Positions 6,025 through 14,185 of a stretch of 25,056 nt of DNA are shown in pieces (the stretch's first letter is position 1; every line of letters begins with the position of its first letter). Source of the DNA: Chloroflexota bacterium (GTDB lineage: Bacteria; Chloroflexota; Anaerolineae; Thermoflexales; Thermoflexaceae); NCBI GenBank assembly GCA_030550075.1, contig JAUQQB010000005.1, positions 1-25,056 of the forward strand. Direction: 5' to 3'. A program made the position numbers and the translations under genes. The notes beneath the pieces are model-generated. The model was given only the letters and a program-made list of their open reading frames with translations. It did not search any database and was not told the DNA's origin.

Positions 6025-8109
6025 CTACCAGGAAACCTCTACCGTCCGCACCACAGCGACCCAGCGGATCGTGGTACCCACCGCGCCGACGACCTGGATG
6101 GCCAGGGCATCATTGCCATTGTCGTCCCAGACGTTTGCATCCCACGAACCAATGTCCTCGCCGAGAGTTGTCTTGCTCGGCGTGCCGATGAACATGGTGT
6201 TTCCGCCCACGTTCTCTATCACGCCGCGGAACTCATATCCTGCCGATTGTCCCGTCGAGGAGCGCGCGACGACCAGGATGTGAAAGGCAAGCGTGCGGTT
6301 GGGGGGAAGGGTGAGTCGCGCACCAGAACCATCGAGGAACAAATCTGTCAAAGTTGCATCTATTGTGGTATTGCGCAAAACGTATAGCGAGGTCTGGGCA
6401 TCGCCGGGGGTGAGGAACTCTCCGCTGGCATAGGCCATCTGGCCGAGCAAGGTGGCCGCAGCACCCGATCCGCCGGGCACAGTTGCGCCAGGGGCGCTGG
6501 CGGTGTTGCTCCGGCCCCCGCCGACGGTGGCGTAGTTGCCGTTGGCGGTGTTGAGATAGCCCCCGCCGACGGTGGCGTAGTCGCCGCTGGCGGTGTTGCT
6601 ATCGCCCCCGCCGACGGTGGCGGCGTAGCCGCTGGCGCTGTTGGCACCGCCCCCGCCGACGGTGGCGAAGTTGCCGCTGGCGTTATTTTGCTCACCTCCG
6701 CCAACGACAGCGACATAGCCGCTGGCTTGATTGGAATTGCCTCCGCCAATGGTGGTGCCGTAATTGCTGGCCTGATTGTTATAGCCGCCGCCGATGGTGT
6801 TGGTGTCGCCGCTAGCACTGTTTTGATACCCACCACCTACGGTGGCGTAGTTATTACTGGTAGTGTTTTGTCGGCCCCCGCCGACGGTGGACCAGTCGCC
6901 GCTGGCGGTGTTCGCGTCGCCCCCGCCGACGGTGGCGATGTAGCCGCTGGCGGTGTTGCTGTTGCCCCCGGCCACGGTCGCGTAAATGCCACTTGCAACG
7001 TTGCCGCCACCCCCGCCGACGGTGGCGTAGGACGTGTTATTCGTCGTCCCGTCATTGTTGCCTGCCCGGTTGTTCACCCCGCCGCCCACCGTGCCATAGT
7101 TGTCGGTCACGCGGTTGGCGTTACTGCTTGCGCCGCCGCCGCTAATCGTCGCGCCCACCACGCCGCTCGTCACGCTATTGCCGCTGTAGCCGCCGATGAG
7201 GTTAGGGCTGGCGCTGGCGGTTGTGTCGGGCTCGATTCGCAAAGCCCGGGCGTTGTTAACCCGCAGTTCCAGGGCCTGGTTGTCGGTGGTGCCCAGGAAG
7301 TGGGTGGAGGGGTTGGTGCCGCTGTTGCCAGTAAGTTTCCAGTAGCGTCCGTCGGTGTAAGCGATGTCCAGGCTCAGCGTCACATCGCCGCTGGTGCCGC
7401 CGCCGGTCAGCCCCGTGCCGGCATTCACTGCCGTGATGTCGCCTGCTCCGCCCGATACCGGCTCGCAGGTCACCGTGCCGTCGGCGTTGATGACCCGGAT
7501 GGCGTTGCCGCTGGTGCAACTCCCACTGACGCGCGCCTGAATAACGCTGGTGTTCACACTGAACTGGTTGCCTGTCAGCGTCAATCCCGTCCCCGCGGTG
7601 TAGGTGGTGTCGTTATCCACCCCGTCGGCAAAGCCCGTCGGGACGCCGGTCAGGCCGCTCCACGGCGCGCTCCTGGCATACAGCGCATACGGCGTCGCCG
7701 TCAACTCCTGACGCGGGCTGAGCGTGGTGTAACTCCCGCTCCCCGCCGGGCAGCGCACCGCAATCGCCAGCCAGCGCGCATCCCCATTGAACGCCCCCGC
7801 CCCAAAGTCCAACTGCACCGTGAACAGACCGTTGCTCACGCTGACATTGGCCGCCGTCTGGGTGCTGCCGATTTGCGCCCCCCCACTGGCCGCATCCCAC
7901 AGGCTGAACTGGAAATCACAGACGCCATTCACCGGGTTGCCCCCCTGTTTCAATTGCCCCTGATACGTGAAGGCCGTCCCCAGGGCCGCCTGGATCCCCA
8001 CGCCCCCCTGCGGCTGGGGCCCCTGCGCCCGGCTCAGCCCCACGCTCAGGGCCAGAACCGCTACCACCACCACACCCCCAAACGAAGTCCGAATCCACCG
8101 ACCGTTCAT
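6025..8109 (-). CDS. Secreted fibre-like protein with YadA-head-type repeats
   Basis: A 694-aa exported protein. A signal peptide spans about 1-29 (VVVVAVLALSVGLSRAQ). Residues 40-160 form a module with FTYQGQLKQGGNPVNGVCDF, NGLFTVQLDFG and LSPRQELTATPYALYA, which is common at the start of bacterial fibre-like secreted proteins. Residues about 338-546 contain about 13 copies of a 15-residue repeat, consensus TVGGGxxNxASGxYA, resembling the left-handed beta-roll of YadA/trimeric adhesin heads. The C-terminal ~145 residues (MAYASGEFLTPGDAQ... to TIRWVAVVRTVEVSW) resemble phage or adhesin fibre tips. There is no trimeric autotransporter barrel and no LPLVxRNY tail. A trimeric surface fibre or adhesin is inferred. 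AGGAGGTG precedes the ATG, and the shared 48-bp regulatory block lies 28 bp further upstream. Confidence 0.88.
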   Translation of the reverse strand: MNGRWIRTSFGGVVVVAVLALSVGLSRAQGPQPQGGVGIQAALGTAFTYQGQLKQGGNPVNGVCDFQFSLWDAASGGAQIGSTQTAANVSVSNGLFTVQLDFGAGAFNGDARWLAIAVRCPAGSGSYTTLSPRQELTATPYALYARSAPWSGLTGVPTGFADGVDNDTTYTAGTGLTLTGNQFSVNTSVIQARVSGSCTSGNAIRVINADGTVTCEPVSGGAGDITAVNAGTGLTGGGTSGDVTLSLDIAYTDGRYWKLTGNSGTNPSTHFLGTTDNQALELRVNNARALRIEPDTTASASPNLIGGYSGNSVTSGVVGATISGGGASSNANRVTDNYGTVGGGVNNRAGNNDGTTNNTSYATVGGGGGNVASGIYATVAGGNSNTASGYIATVGGGDANTASGDWSTVGGGRQNTTSNNYATVGGGYQNSASGDTNTIGGGYNNQASNYGTTIGGGNSNQASGYVAVVGGGEQNNASGNFATVGGGGANSASGYAATVGGGDSNTASGDYATVGGGYLNTANGNYATVGGGRSNTASAPGATVPGGSGAAATLLGQMAYASGEFLTPGDAQTSLYVLRNTTIDATLTDLFLDGSGARLTLPPNRTLAFHILVVARSSTGQSAGYEFRGVIENVGGNTMFIGTPSKTTLGEDIGSWDANVWDDNGNDALAIQVVGAVGTTIRWVAVVRTVEVSW
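6472..7095 (-). repeat. In-gene 45-bp repeat array (15-aa units)
   Basis: About 13 in-frame 45-bp units built on CCCCCGCCGACGGTGGCG..., coding for TVGGGxxNxASGxYA. Several neighbouring units are nearly identical at the DNA level, so slippage or recombination could change repeat number. Confidence 0.85.
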
Positions 8110-8137
8110 CTCACACCTCCTGAGGTTAATCTTCCCT

Positions 8138-8185
8138 GGCTCTCAGCATATCCCCTCAGCGTCCACAAAGCGTCCACATCCGGGA
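8138..8185 (-). promoter_or_regulatory. Shared 48-bp regulatory block, copy 1 (putative SARP-type box)
   Basis: Read toward the gene, the decamer TGTGGACGCT occurs twice with 11-bp spacing. It is followed after 7 bp by TATGCT (8150-8145), a possible -10. The predicted start near 8138 gives a ~28-nt leader with AGGAGGTG before the ATG at 8109. The block matches 14186-14233 at 46 of 48 positions. Tandem repeats one helical turn apart just upstream of the -10 are the arrangement used by SARP/OmpR-type winged-helix activators. Binding by the regulator at 14472-17933 is inferred. Confidence 0.65.
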
Positions 8186-8310
8186 AGAGGATCCGCCCCC
8201 GGGCGGCGGGAGGGGAAAGGGGGAGACCGGGGAAATCGAACCCAGCCCCCAGGGGGCCGATGGAAACCCTGGATGAAAACCGGACCAGGCACGGGCGCGG
8301 GCCTGTGGCA

Positions 8311-11300
8311 TCACTTGCAGAAAAGCCCGCCTCCCGTCGCCAGGCTGAGCGCGGCGTCCACGGCCGAGACGCTGGCCGCAAGACGTTCAATGGCCTTCGC
8401 CAGACGCTCGTGAAACAGGCGGCGTCCTGTGGGAGCCGCTCCTTCCAGTACGAGCGCCTGCACCAGCGCGCAGGCCACATCCCCGAATGAGGCCACCTTC
8501 TCCGCCTGGCGCAGATCCGGAGCCGGGTCATCGGGGGAGACGGGGAGCTGGGCGATCACGGCGGTGGCGCTCTCCAGCTTCTTGTAAAGCGCGGAGGAGA
8601 AGGCCAGCCACACGCCGCCGGCGAAGCTGAAGCCGCCCAGCCCGGCGATGACCATCAGGCTGCCGGCCAGCTGCGCCCAATCCAGAATCTTCGCCGGCGA
8701 GAAGCCGCCGCCACCACCGGCGGTCTTCGACCCCTCGCCGCCCAGAACGCCCCACACCGCGCCGTGCGCGCTCAAGGCCCAGCCGGCCGGCGTCCCGTCC
8801 TCCGGCAGCAGCACGATGTGGCCGCTCTCCGCCCATGGGCCGAAGACTTCGCGCGCCCGCCGAACGGTCGCTTCGCTCGCGCCAGCTGCTTGCAGCACCT
8901 CGGCGATCTGGTAATCGTAGCGCGCCACGCGCAGCGTTTTGCCCCGGACCGCCTTCACGGTGTTGTGGTCGGGGAAGGCCAGCGCCTCCGCCAGCGATAG
9001 GCGCGCGGTGCGCCGGGCCGTCAGCCGGAAGGCGCGAGCCGGGTCGGCGTCGGCGGTGCGGAATTCGGCCAGCGGCAGCAGATCCAGCCAGCGCGCGGCG
9101 GCCGGTTGCCCGTCCGGCATCTCCGCCGGCAGGACGCGGTGCAGGGTGACGCGCAGCCCCATCTCAAACGTAATCGGCTCGGAAGGATCGTCAGGCAGGG
9201 GAACGTCGGCGATATGCAGGTCGGGCGGCGGCAGATAGAGCGGGGTGGTGGCCAGCGCCTCCCGGAGCTCGTCTGGATCGCGCGCCTCCAGCACCGGGCG
9301 CATGGCAAGCAGGGCGGTGTAGCGATCGTCCAGGAGCTGGGCCAGCGAGGGCGCGCCGGCCTCGAAGGCCAGCGTCATCCGGCCATGCAGGGCGCGGCGC
9401 ACGTCGGCGATGTGCTCCGGCGTTGGGCGCTCGTCCGGGAGCGAGGCCGCCAGCCCGCCCAGCACGCGGGTGATCGTTCGCCCTCCCACCTGCACCGTGA
9501 GGAACAGCCCGCTCAGCCCCGGCGGCTCGGCGCGTTCGGCGGGCGGCGGCGGGGTGTAGCGGGCCTCCGCCCGAAGCGCCTTCTGAGGGCGGTCGCTGGA
9601 GCCATACCGTTCAAACAGGCGCACCGTGCGCGGGGCGTTCTCGCCCTCCGGGGCATGATACGTCAGGCGGTACGGCGGGAGGGGGTTCGCGTTCAGCGCC
9701 TGCAGGATGGCCTGCAACGCCTCTTCCGGTGTGCCGGCCGGGAACGCGCCCATCCGGCCGGCCTGTCCGAGATGCTCCAGCATGGCCGCATCCACCTCGC
9801 CGACGCCGATGATCACGGCCGGCGGGCCCGCCCGCACCATAGCCGCCAGGTCCGGCGGCGGCTCCGTCAGGCGTTCGTCGGCGGCATTGACCGCCTGTCC
9901 ATCGGTGATCATCACGATCACCGTCGGATCGTGCCGGCCCGCGTCGGCCAGCGCTTCCCACAGGCGCGAGCCGTATCCGCCAACCTCCCGCACCTGCGCG
10001 ACGAGGTCCTGCGGGTTGCCTGTCCACTCGCTGAATCCCACATAGGCGGTGCCTTCGTAGATTTTGGCGACGAGGAACTGAGCGCGCGGGTCGGCAGCCT
10101 GGATTTGCCCGGCCAGCGTTTGCACAAGGGCCTGAGCGCCTTCCGCGCGAAACGCCGCCGGGATGCTGTCGGAGTCGTCGAGCAACAGCAGCACCCGCGG
10201 CGCGGGACGCGCCCAGCGCTCCATCAGCGCCTGGACCGGCTGGCCGTCTTCCTCGATAAGGAAATGCGCTGCCGACAGGTTTTCGATCACATTCCCCTGG
10301 GCATCCTTCGGCGTCACCTCCAGGGCGACCAGCGGGAAGGCCGCGGCGTTCAGCGCGAGATCGGCCGAGGCGATCACCGGCGATTTGCCGGGCGGGCGCG
10401 CGGGCGGCAGCGGCTGCCCGTTTACGGCTAGGCCCTCGCCCTGCTCGCGCAGCACCTGGCCGGTGACCGTGAATGGATCGCCCACGACGCTGAGGGCGCG
10501 CGCGGCCTCCGCATCCAGGTCCGGGCCGCGCACCGCTAGGATCGGCGCGAACATCAGGCGTCGCGCCCGCACCGAAGACTGGCTGTTGCCGATCACCTCG
10601 TCCAGCGTTCGGGCAGGGGGTACGAAAGCGATTTCCACCTGTCGTCCCGCCAGTTCCTCCGCGCTCCACGTGCGCTCCACCAGCACAAAACGCTTCGCCG
10701 GGGTATGGCGGTGCGCAGCCTCCAGTCGAACGGTGACCGACAACGCGGGCGGGTGGGCCGGGGCAGGCCCCAGCTCGCGATCCAGGGGCAGGAAAAGCGG
10801 CCCTTCGGAGGCCCACAGGTTGGCCAGATAGGGCTGACCGCGCAGCTGCACCTGCACGCCGGGCAAGGAGAACAACCGCTCCTCGAGATCGAAGGGCGCG
10901 GACGGGCCGGCCTCATCGCCCAGCGCCCTCAGCACGTCCTCGGCGAGGGCGGCCGATTCACGACCCTCCGGATCGGCCGGCTGCAGCGGCTCCGGCGGCG
11001 GCAGGTTGAGGGCGCGCTGCACAGCGGCGAAGGTCGCATCGTCCAGGGCGGGCTCAAACGGCGTGGGTTTCGCGCGGCGCAGCACATCGGCGGCCGCCTG
11101 CGGCTCCGAGAGCGGCATCTCCACGACCTCCGCCTGGAAACCCGCCCGCTGCAACAGCTCGGCGAGCAGCTCGGCCACCTCCCGCGGCGTGCCGGTGCCG
11201 CCTCGCAGCGTCCCCCGCGTGCCCCAGCGCCAGCCGGCGATGGCGTCGCCTATGCTGTTCTCGCCAGCGGGATAGACAGCGATCGCCTCCCGCACGAAGC

Positions 11301-11559
11301 GGACGATCCCCTCGGCGTCGCGCGCGGCCACCAGCGCTTCGGCACGCGCGAGGCGGTGATCCGGGCTGGCGCGCACCGCGCGCCGCAACGCCTCCAGCGC
11401 CTCAAAGAACGTCAGCGGCGGAGGTGTAGGGGAAGGCATGGCCGTCGGCGTGCGGGTCGGGGAAACCCCCTGCCGGATGCCGGAACGGCATGCCGCCATC
11501 GCCACCGGAGCGGCAGCAAGCCAGGCCAGAAACCGACGACGGCTGATCATTTGTCCCAT
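8311..11559 (-). CDS. Tat-exported VWA-domain lipoprotein (1082 aa)
   Basis: The N-terminus has a twin-arginine motif (SRRRFLAWLA, residues 6-15) and a lipobox-like MAAC (C24), predicting Tat export and lipid anchoring. A Thr-Pro spacer follows. Residues about 45-150 contain a helical region with GTPREVAELLAELLQRAGFQAEVVE, reminiscent of transglutaminase-like modules but with no catalytic triad visible. A von Willebrand A domain spans about 450-640: RVLLLLDDSDS supplies the MIDAS DxSxS (~460) and VIVMITDG the later Asp (~550). A long beta-rich region is followed by one hydrophobic segment near 960-990 and a short helical C-terminus ending in K, opposite to a simple anchored lipoprotein. The start follows AAAGGAG. 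VWA domains mediate metal-dependent protein contacts; the partner is unknown. Confidence 0.85.
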   Translation of the reverse strand: MGQMISRRRFLAWLAAAPVAMAACRSGIRQGVSPTRTPTAMPSPTPPPLTFFEALEALRRAVRASPDHRLARAEALVAARDAEGIVRFVREAIAVYPAGENSIGDAIAGWRWGTRGTLRGGTGTPREVAELLAELLQRAGFQAEVVEMPLSEPQAAADVLRRAKPTPFEPALDDATFAAVQRALNLPPPEPLQPADPEGRESAALAEDVLRALGDEAGPSAPFDLEERLFSLPGVQVQLRGQPYLANLWASEGPLFLPLDRELGPAPAHPPALSVTVRLEAAHRHTPAKRFVLVERTWSAEELAGRQVEIAFVPPARTLDEVIGNSQSSVRARRLMFAPILAVRGPDLDAEAARALSVVGDPFTVTGQVLREQGEGLAVNGQPLPPARPPGKSPVIASADLALNAAAFPLVALEVTPKDAQGNVIENLSAAHFLIEEDGQPVQALMERWARPAPRVLLLLDDSDSIPAAFRAEGAQALVQTLAGQIQAADPRAQFLVAKIYEGTAYVGFSEWTGNPQDLVAQVREVGGYGSRLWEALADAGRHDPTVIVMITDGQAVNAADERLTEPPPDLAAMVRAGPPAVIIGVGEVDAAMLEHLGQAGRMGAFPAGTPEEALQAILQALNANPLPPYRLTYHAPEGENAPRTVRLFERYGSSDRPQKALRAEARYTPPPPAERAEPPGLSGLFLTVQVGGRTITRVLGGLAASLPDERPTPEHIADVRRALHGRMTLAFEAGAPSLAQLLDDRYTALLAMRPVLEARDPDELREALATTPLYLPPPDLHIADVPLPDDPSEPITFEMGLRVTLHRVLPAEMPDGQPAAARWLDLLPLAEFRTADADPARAFRLTARRTARLSLAEALAFPDHNTVKAVRGKTLRVARYDYQIAEVLQAAGASEATVRRAREVFGPWAESGHIVLLPEDGTPAGWALSAHGAVWGVLGGEGSKTAGGGGGFSPAKILDWAQLAGSLMVIAGLGGFSFAGGVWLAFSSALYKKLESATAVIAQLPVSPDDPAPDLRQAEKVASFGDVACALVQALVLEGAAPTGRRLFHERLAKAIERLAASVSAVDAALSLATGGGLFCK

Positions 11560-11587
11560 CGGATGCTCCTTTCAAATCCTGCAGCGT

Positions 11588-12007
11588 CTATCGGTTTTCG
11601 GGTGAAAGGGTGTTCTCCCCGGATTTCAGGAAGGATCGCCCCGGGGCTCGAAGCCGATTTGGAGAGGCCGTCGATCCATTCCCCCGGGAGGGACGAAAAA
11701 TCTTTCGCCCCTCCCAGCAAAACCTTTCGGTTTCAATGGGTTTTCATGGGAAGGGGCCCCTTCCCGGATTCCCGGGATGAGGGACCGGAGATCGGGACCG
11801 GTCGCGCGGGGCGTTTGGAAGTTAGGGGCCCGGATGGAGGCCTCGCTTCACTTCCAGGACGACATGGGCCGTAATGATTCAGGCGTCTGCCTGGATAGGG
11901 GTCACAAGGGCTAACGTGTAGGACAACTGCAAGCAGTTGTCCTACACGTGGAAGGCGAAGCAATCTCCAATGGAAGAGAGCGATGGCTTCGCCTTCGGCT
12001 CGCAAGA
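11588..12007 (+). repeat. Dispersed repeat, copy B (~420 bp)
   Basis: Second full copy of the element at 3613-4031, same orientation, with scattered substitutions and a one-base indel near 11678. Its palindromes lie at 11686-11715 and 11914-11949 (17-bp arms, centre AA where copy A has TT). It starts ~29 bp upstream of the VWA gene start. Confidence 0.88.
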
Positions 12008-12247
12008 ACTGCATGATCGGTGACGACATGCCGTCGAACCGGGGCGCTGGCGAACCCTCACCCCGCATTCTGGAAGGCTTTGATCCGCGAGCCTCAGCCG
12101 GGCCTGGAGAATTGCAGGGCCAGGGGCTGCTTTTGGCAGCCCCCCAGCCTCCCCCCAAAGGGTCCGCCCCTCCATCCCCCGAGGGGAATGCTCCAGGCCG
12201 GAGCGGAGCGCGGGGGCGCCGGCTCCCCCCAGCCCCCGGCTCTCCCT
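12008..12247. other. Intergenic DNA with short repeat and possible terminator
   Basis: No gene seen. 12038-12089 resembles 14266-14309 (ACCGGGGCG..CGCGAACCCTC and GGCTT.GATCCGCG blocks). 12190-12245, just after the stop at 12248, is very GC-rich and can fold into an imperfect hairpin on the minus strand, a weak terminator candidate. Confidence 0.45.
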
Positions 12248-14044
12248 TCAAGGGTAATTACGCATGACCAGCGGGAGATAAACCCGCCGGACGATGACCA
12301 GCACGTTGAACGCGGCGTTCGTGGGCATATTAACGAAGTCCTGATTGAAGATGGCCCACTTGTTTTGACCTGTGTCATACCACACGCCGATGGCATGGTT
12401 GTTGTAAACGCCGCTCCCGCCGCCGCCCGGGTTAAAGTTATGTGTGGCAAACACAAAGGCGGGTCGGATGCCGTTTGTGAGGGGGTGATTCAAAGTCGTC
12501 CAGTTGGAGGAGATGTTGCCCGACGTGGCCGTGTGAACGAAGGCACTCTTGCTCCCTGGAAGTGCGGTGAGGTCGTTCAATACCAGCACGTTGAACGCGG
12601 CGTTCAGGATGGAACCGCTATCCTCATTGAAGATAGCCCACTGGCTCCGGCCCGAGTCATACCACACGCCGATGGCATGGTTGTTGTAAACGCCGCTCCC
12701 GCCGCCGCCCGGGTTCCAGTTCGGGGTGACCACGAAGATGGCATTCGGGTTGCCGTTGAGCAACGGGTGGTCAATGAACGTGGAGGAGCCGACGATATTG
12801 CCGCTCGTGGCTTTGTGGACGAACACGTTCGCCCCCGGGGGTGGGATGAGCACATTGAACGCGGCGTTCGTGGGCATGGCGGCCGTGTCCTGATTGAAAA
12901 TGGCCCACTTGTTTTGACCTGTGTCATACCACACGCCGATGGCATGGTTGTTGTAAACGCCGCTGCTGCCCGGCGGGTTCCAGTTCGGGGTGACCATGAA
13001 AATGGCGTTGGGGTTATTGTTGAGCAACGAGTGGTTAATGTACGTGATGTGGCCGGAGGTATTGCCGCTCGTGGCCTGGTGGGTGAAGACATCGGTGCGG
13101 GTGTCCGGGAGGAGCACGTTGAATGCGGCGTTCGTGGGCATGGCGCCCGCATAATCGTAGATGGCCCACTTGTTCCGACTTGAGCTGTAGTACACATTGA
13201 AGTGAGAGTTGTTGTATGTACCACTGCCGCCGCCCGGGTTAAAGTTCGCGGTGACCACGAAGATGGCATTGGGGTTGCCGTTGAGCAACGGGTGGTCAAT
13301 GAACGTGGAGGAGCCGACGATATTGCCGCTCGTGGCTTTGTGGACGAAGGCCGTGGTGGAATCGGCCACGACGACGTTGAACGCGGCGTTCGTGGGCATG
13401 GAGGCCAGGTCCTGATTGAAAATGGCCCACTTGTTTTGACCTGTGTCATACCACACGCCGATGGCATGGTTGTTGTAAACGCCGCTGCTGCCGCCGCCCG
13501 GGTTCCAGTTCGGGGTGACCACGAAGATGGCATTCGGGTTGCCGTTGAGCAACGAGTGGTTAATGTACGTGATGTGGCCGGAGGTATTGCCGCTCGTGGC
13601 CTGGTGGACGAACACATTCGTCCCTGCGGGTGGGATAAGCACGTTGAACGCCGCGCCCACCGGCATGGAGACCAGATCCTGATTGAAGATGGCCCACTTG
13701 TTTTGACCTGTGTCATACCACACGCCGATGGCATGGTTGTTGTAAACGCCGCTGCTGCCGCCACCCGGGTTAAAGTTTTGGGTGACCACGAAGATGGCAT
13801 TGGGGTTGCCATTGAGCAACGGGTGGTCAATGTACGTGCACTGAGAGGATCCGCATCCGATATTGCCGCTCGTGGCAATGTGAACGAAGCGCACGCCGGG
13901 CAGACTGCTGGCGGCGGGGCCTATGGTTTTCCCGGCGGATGGGAGCGCCGCCGCGTGGCTGGGCGCTGGCCGGCCGGTCACAGCGACGAATACCGTGGCC
14001 GCAGTGAACAAAACGATCGCCTGGAAGAGCTTGGATTTGGACAT
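12248..14044 (-). CDS. Secreted six-repeat protein with LPLVMRNY tail
   Basis: A 598-aa exported protein. A signal peptide spans about 1-31 (IVLFTAATVFVAVTG, cut near SHA). Residues about 52-585 comprise six tandem ~89-aa domains, each of the form FVHxATSGN ... HPLLNGNPNAIFVVTxNxNPGGG ... YNNHAIGVWYDTGQNKWAIFNQD ... MPTNAAFNVLV. This is a beta-rich module found in many secreted bacterial proteins and lacks an established function; I cannot confirm a DUF number. The protein ends RRVYLPLVMRNYP, the tail shared with the small protein at 5673-6014. Repeats 2 and 4 share SGHITYINHSLL while 3 and 5 share VGSSTFIDHPLL, indicating duplication of a two-domain unit. The start follows AGGAGGT. The shared 48-bp box lies 142 bp upstream. 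Surface display is inferred. Confidence 0.88.
   Translation of the reverse strand: MSKSKLFQAIVLFTAATVFVAVTGRPAPSHAAALPSAGKTIGPAASSLPGVRFVHIATSGNIGCGSSQCTYIDHPLLNGNPNAIFVVTQNFNPGGGSSGVYNNHAIGVWYDTGQNKWAIFNQDLVSMPVGAAFNVLIPPAGTNVFVHQATSGNTSGHITYINHSLLNGNPNAIFVVTPNWNPGGGSSGVYNNHAIGVWYDTGQNKWAIFNQDLASMPTNAAFNVVVADSTTAFVHKATSGNIVGSSTFIDHPLLNGNPNAIFVVTANFNPGGGSGTYNNSHFNVYYSSSRNKWAIYDYAGAMPTNAAFNVLLPDTRTDVFTHQATSGNTSGHITYINHSLLNNNPNAIFMVTPNWNPPGSSGVYNNHAIGVWYDTGQNKWAIFNQDTAAMPTNAAFNVLIPPPGANVFVHKATSGNIVGSSTFIDHPLLNGNPNAIFVVTPNWNPGGGGSGVYNNHAIGVWYDSGRSQWAIFNEDSGSILNAAFNVLVLNDLTALPGSKSAFVHTATSGNISSNWTTLNHPLTNGIRPAFVFATHNFNPGGGGSGVYNNHAIGVWYDTGQNKWAIFNQDFVNMPTNAAFNVLVIVRRVYLPLVMRNYP
12288..13888 (-). 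repeat. Six tandem ~267-bp in-gene repeats
   Basis: The six domains of the secreted protein keep long stretches of identical DNA, for example the segment encoding YNNHAIGVWYDTGQNKWAIF. This points to recent duplication or gene conversion rather than ancient divergence. Confidence 0.85.
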
Positions 14045-14185
14045 GGGTTCTTACCTCCTGTATGAACGGTCTTCGTCAAACGCTACCCAGCAATAACGGC
14101 GCTGGCTACCATGGACTTAGGGGCTCTTTGAAAACTGGCATGGCACCTCCGGATCATGATTCTTGCGCCGCAGCTTCACGCCTCC
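14045..14185 (-). other. ~140-nt leader of the six-repeat protein gene
   Basis: If transcription starts just after the 48-bp block, the mRNA has a leader of about 140 nt ending in AGGAGGTAAG before the ATG. This is much longer than the ~28-nt leader of the YadA-like gene under the same box. I recognise no riboswitch consensus in it. Confidence 0.35.

Noticed and set aside
6472..7095. CRISPR-like appearance of 45-bp repeats
   Set aside because: The repeats are contiguous and in frame, encode beta-roll units, and have no unique spacers or cas genes.
6688..8490. 600-aa open frame on the plus strand opposite the YadA-like gene
   Set aside because: It is antisense to a well-supported secreted protein; its low-complexity Ala/Val/Arg sequence mirrors the repeats and GC-rich codons.
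9106..10431. 441-aa plus-strand frame opposite the VWA gene
   Set aside because: It is a shadow of the 1082-aa gene: no family resemblance, composition rich in Arg/Gly/Gln.
12020..14065. Plus-strand frames opposite the six-repeat protein
   Set aside because: Their internal repeats only mirror the coding repeats on the minus strand.
14045..14185. Possible riboswitch in the leader of the six-repeat gene
   Set aside because: The leader is long enough, but no known riboswitch consensus could be matched by eye.
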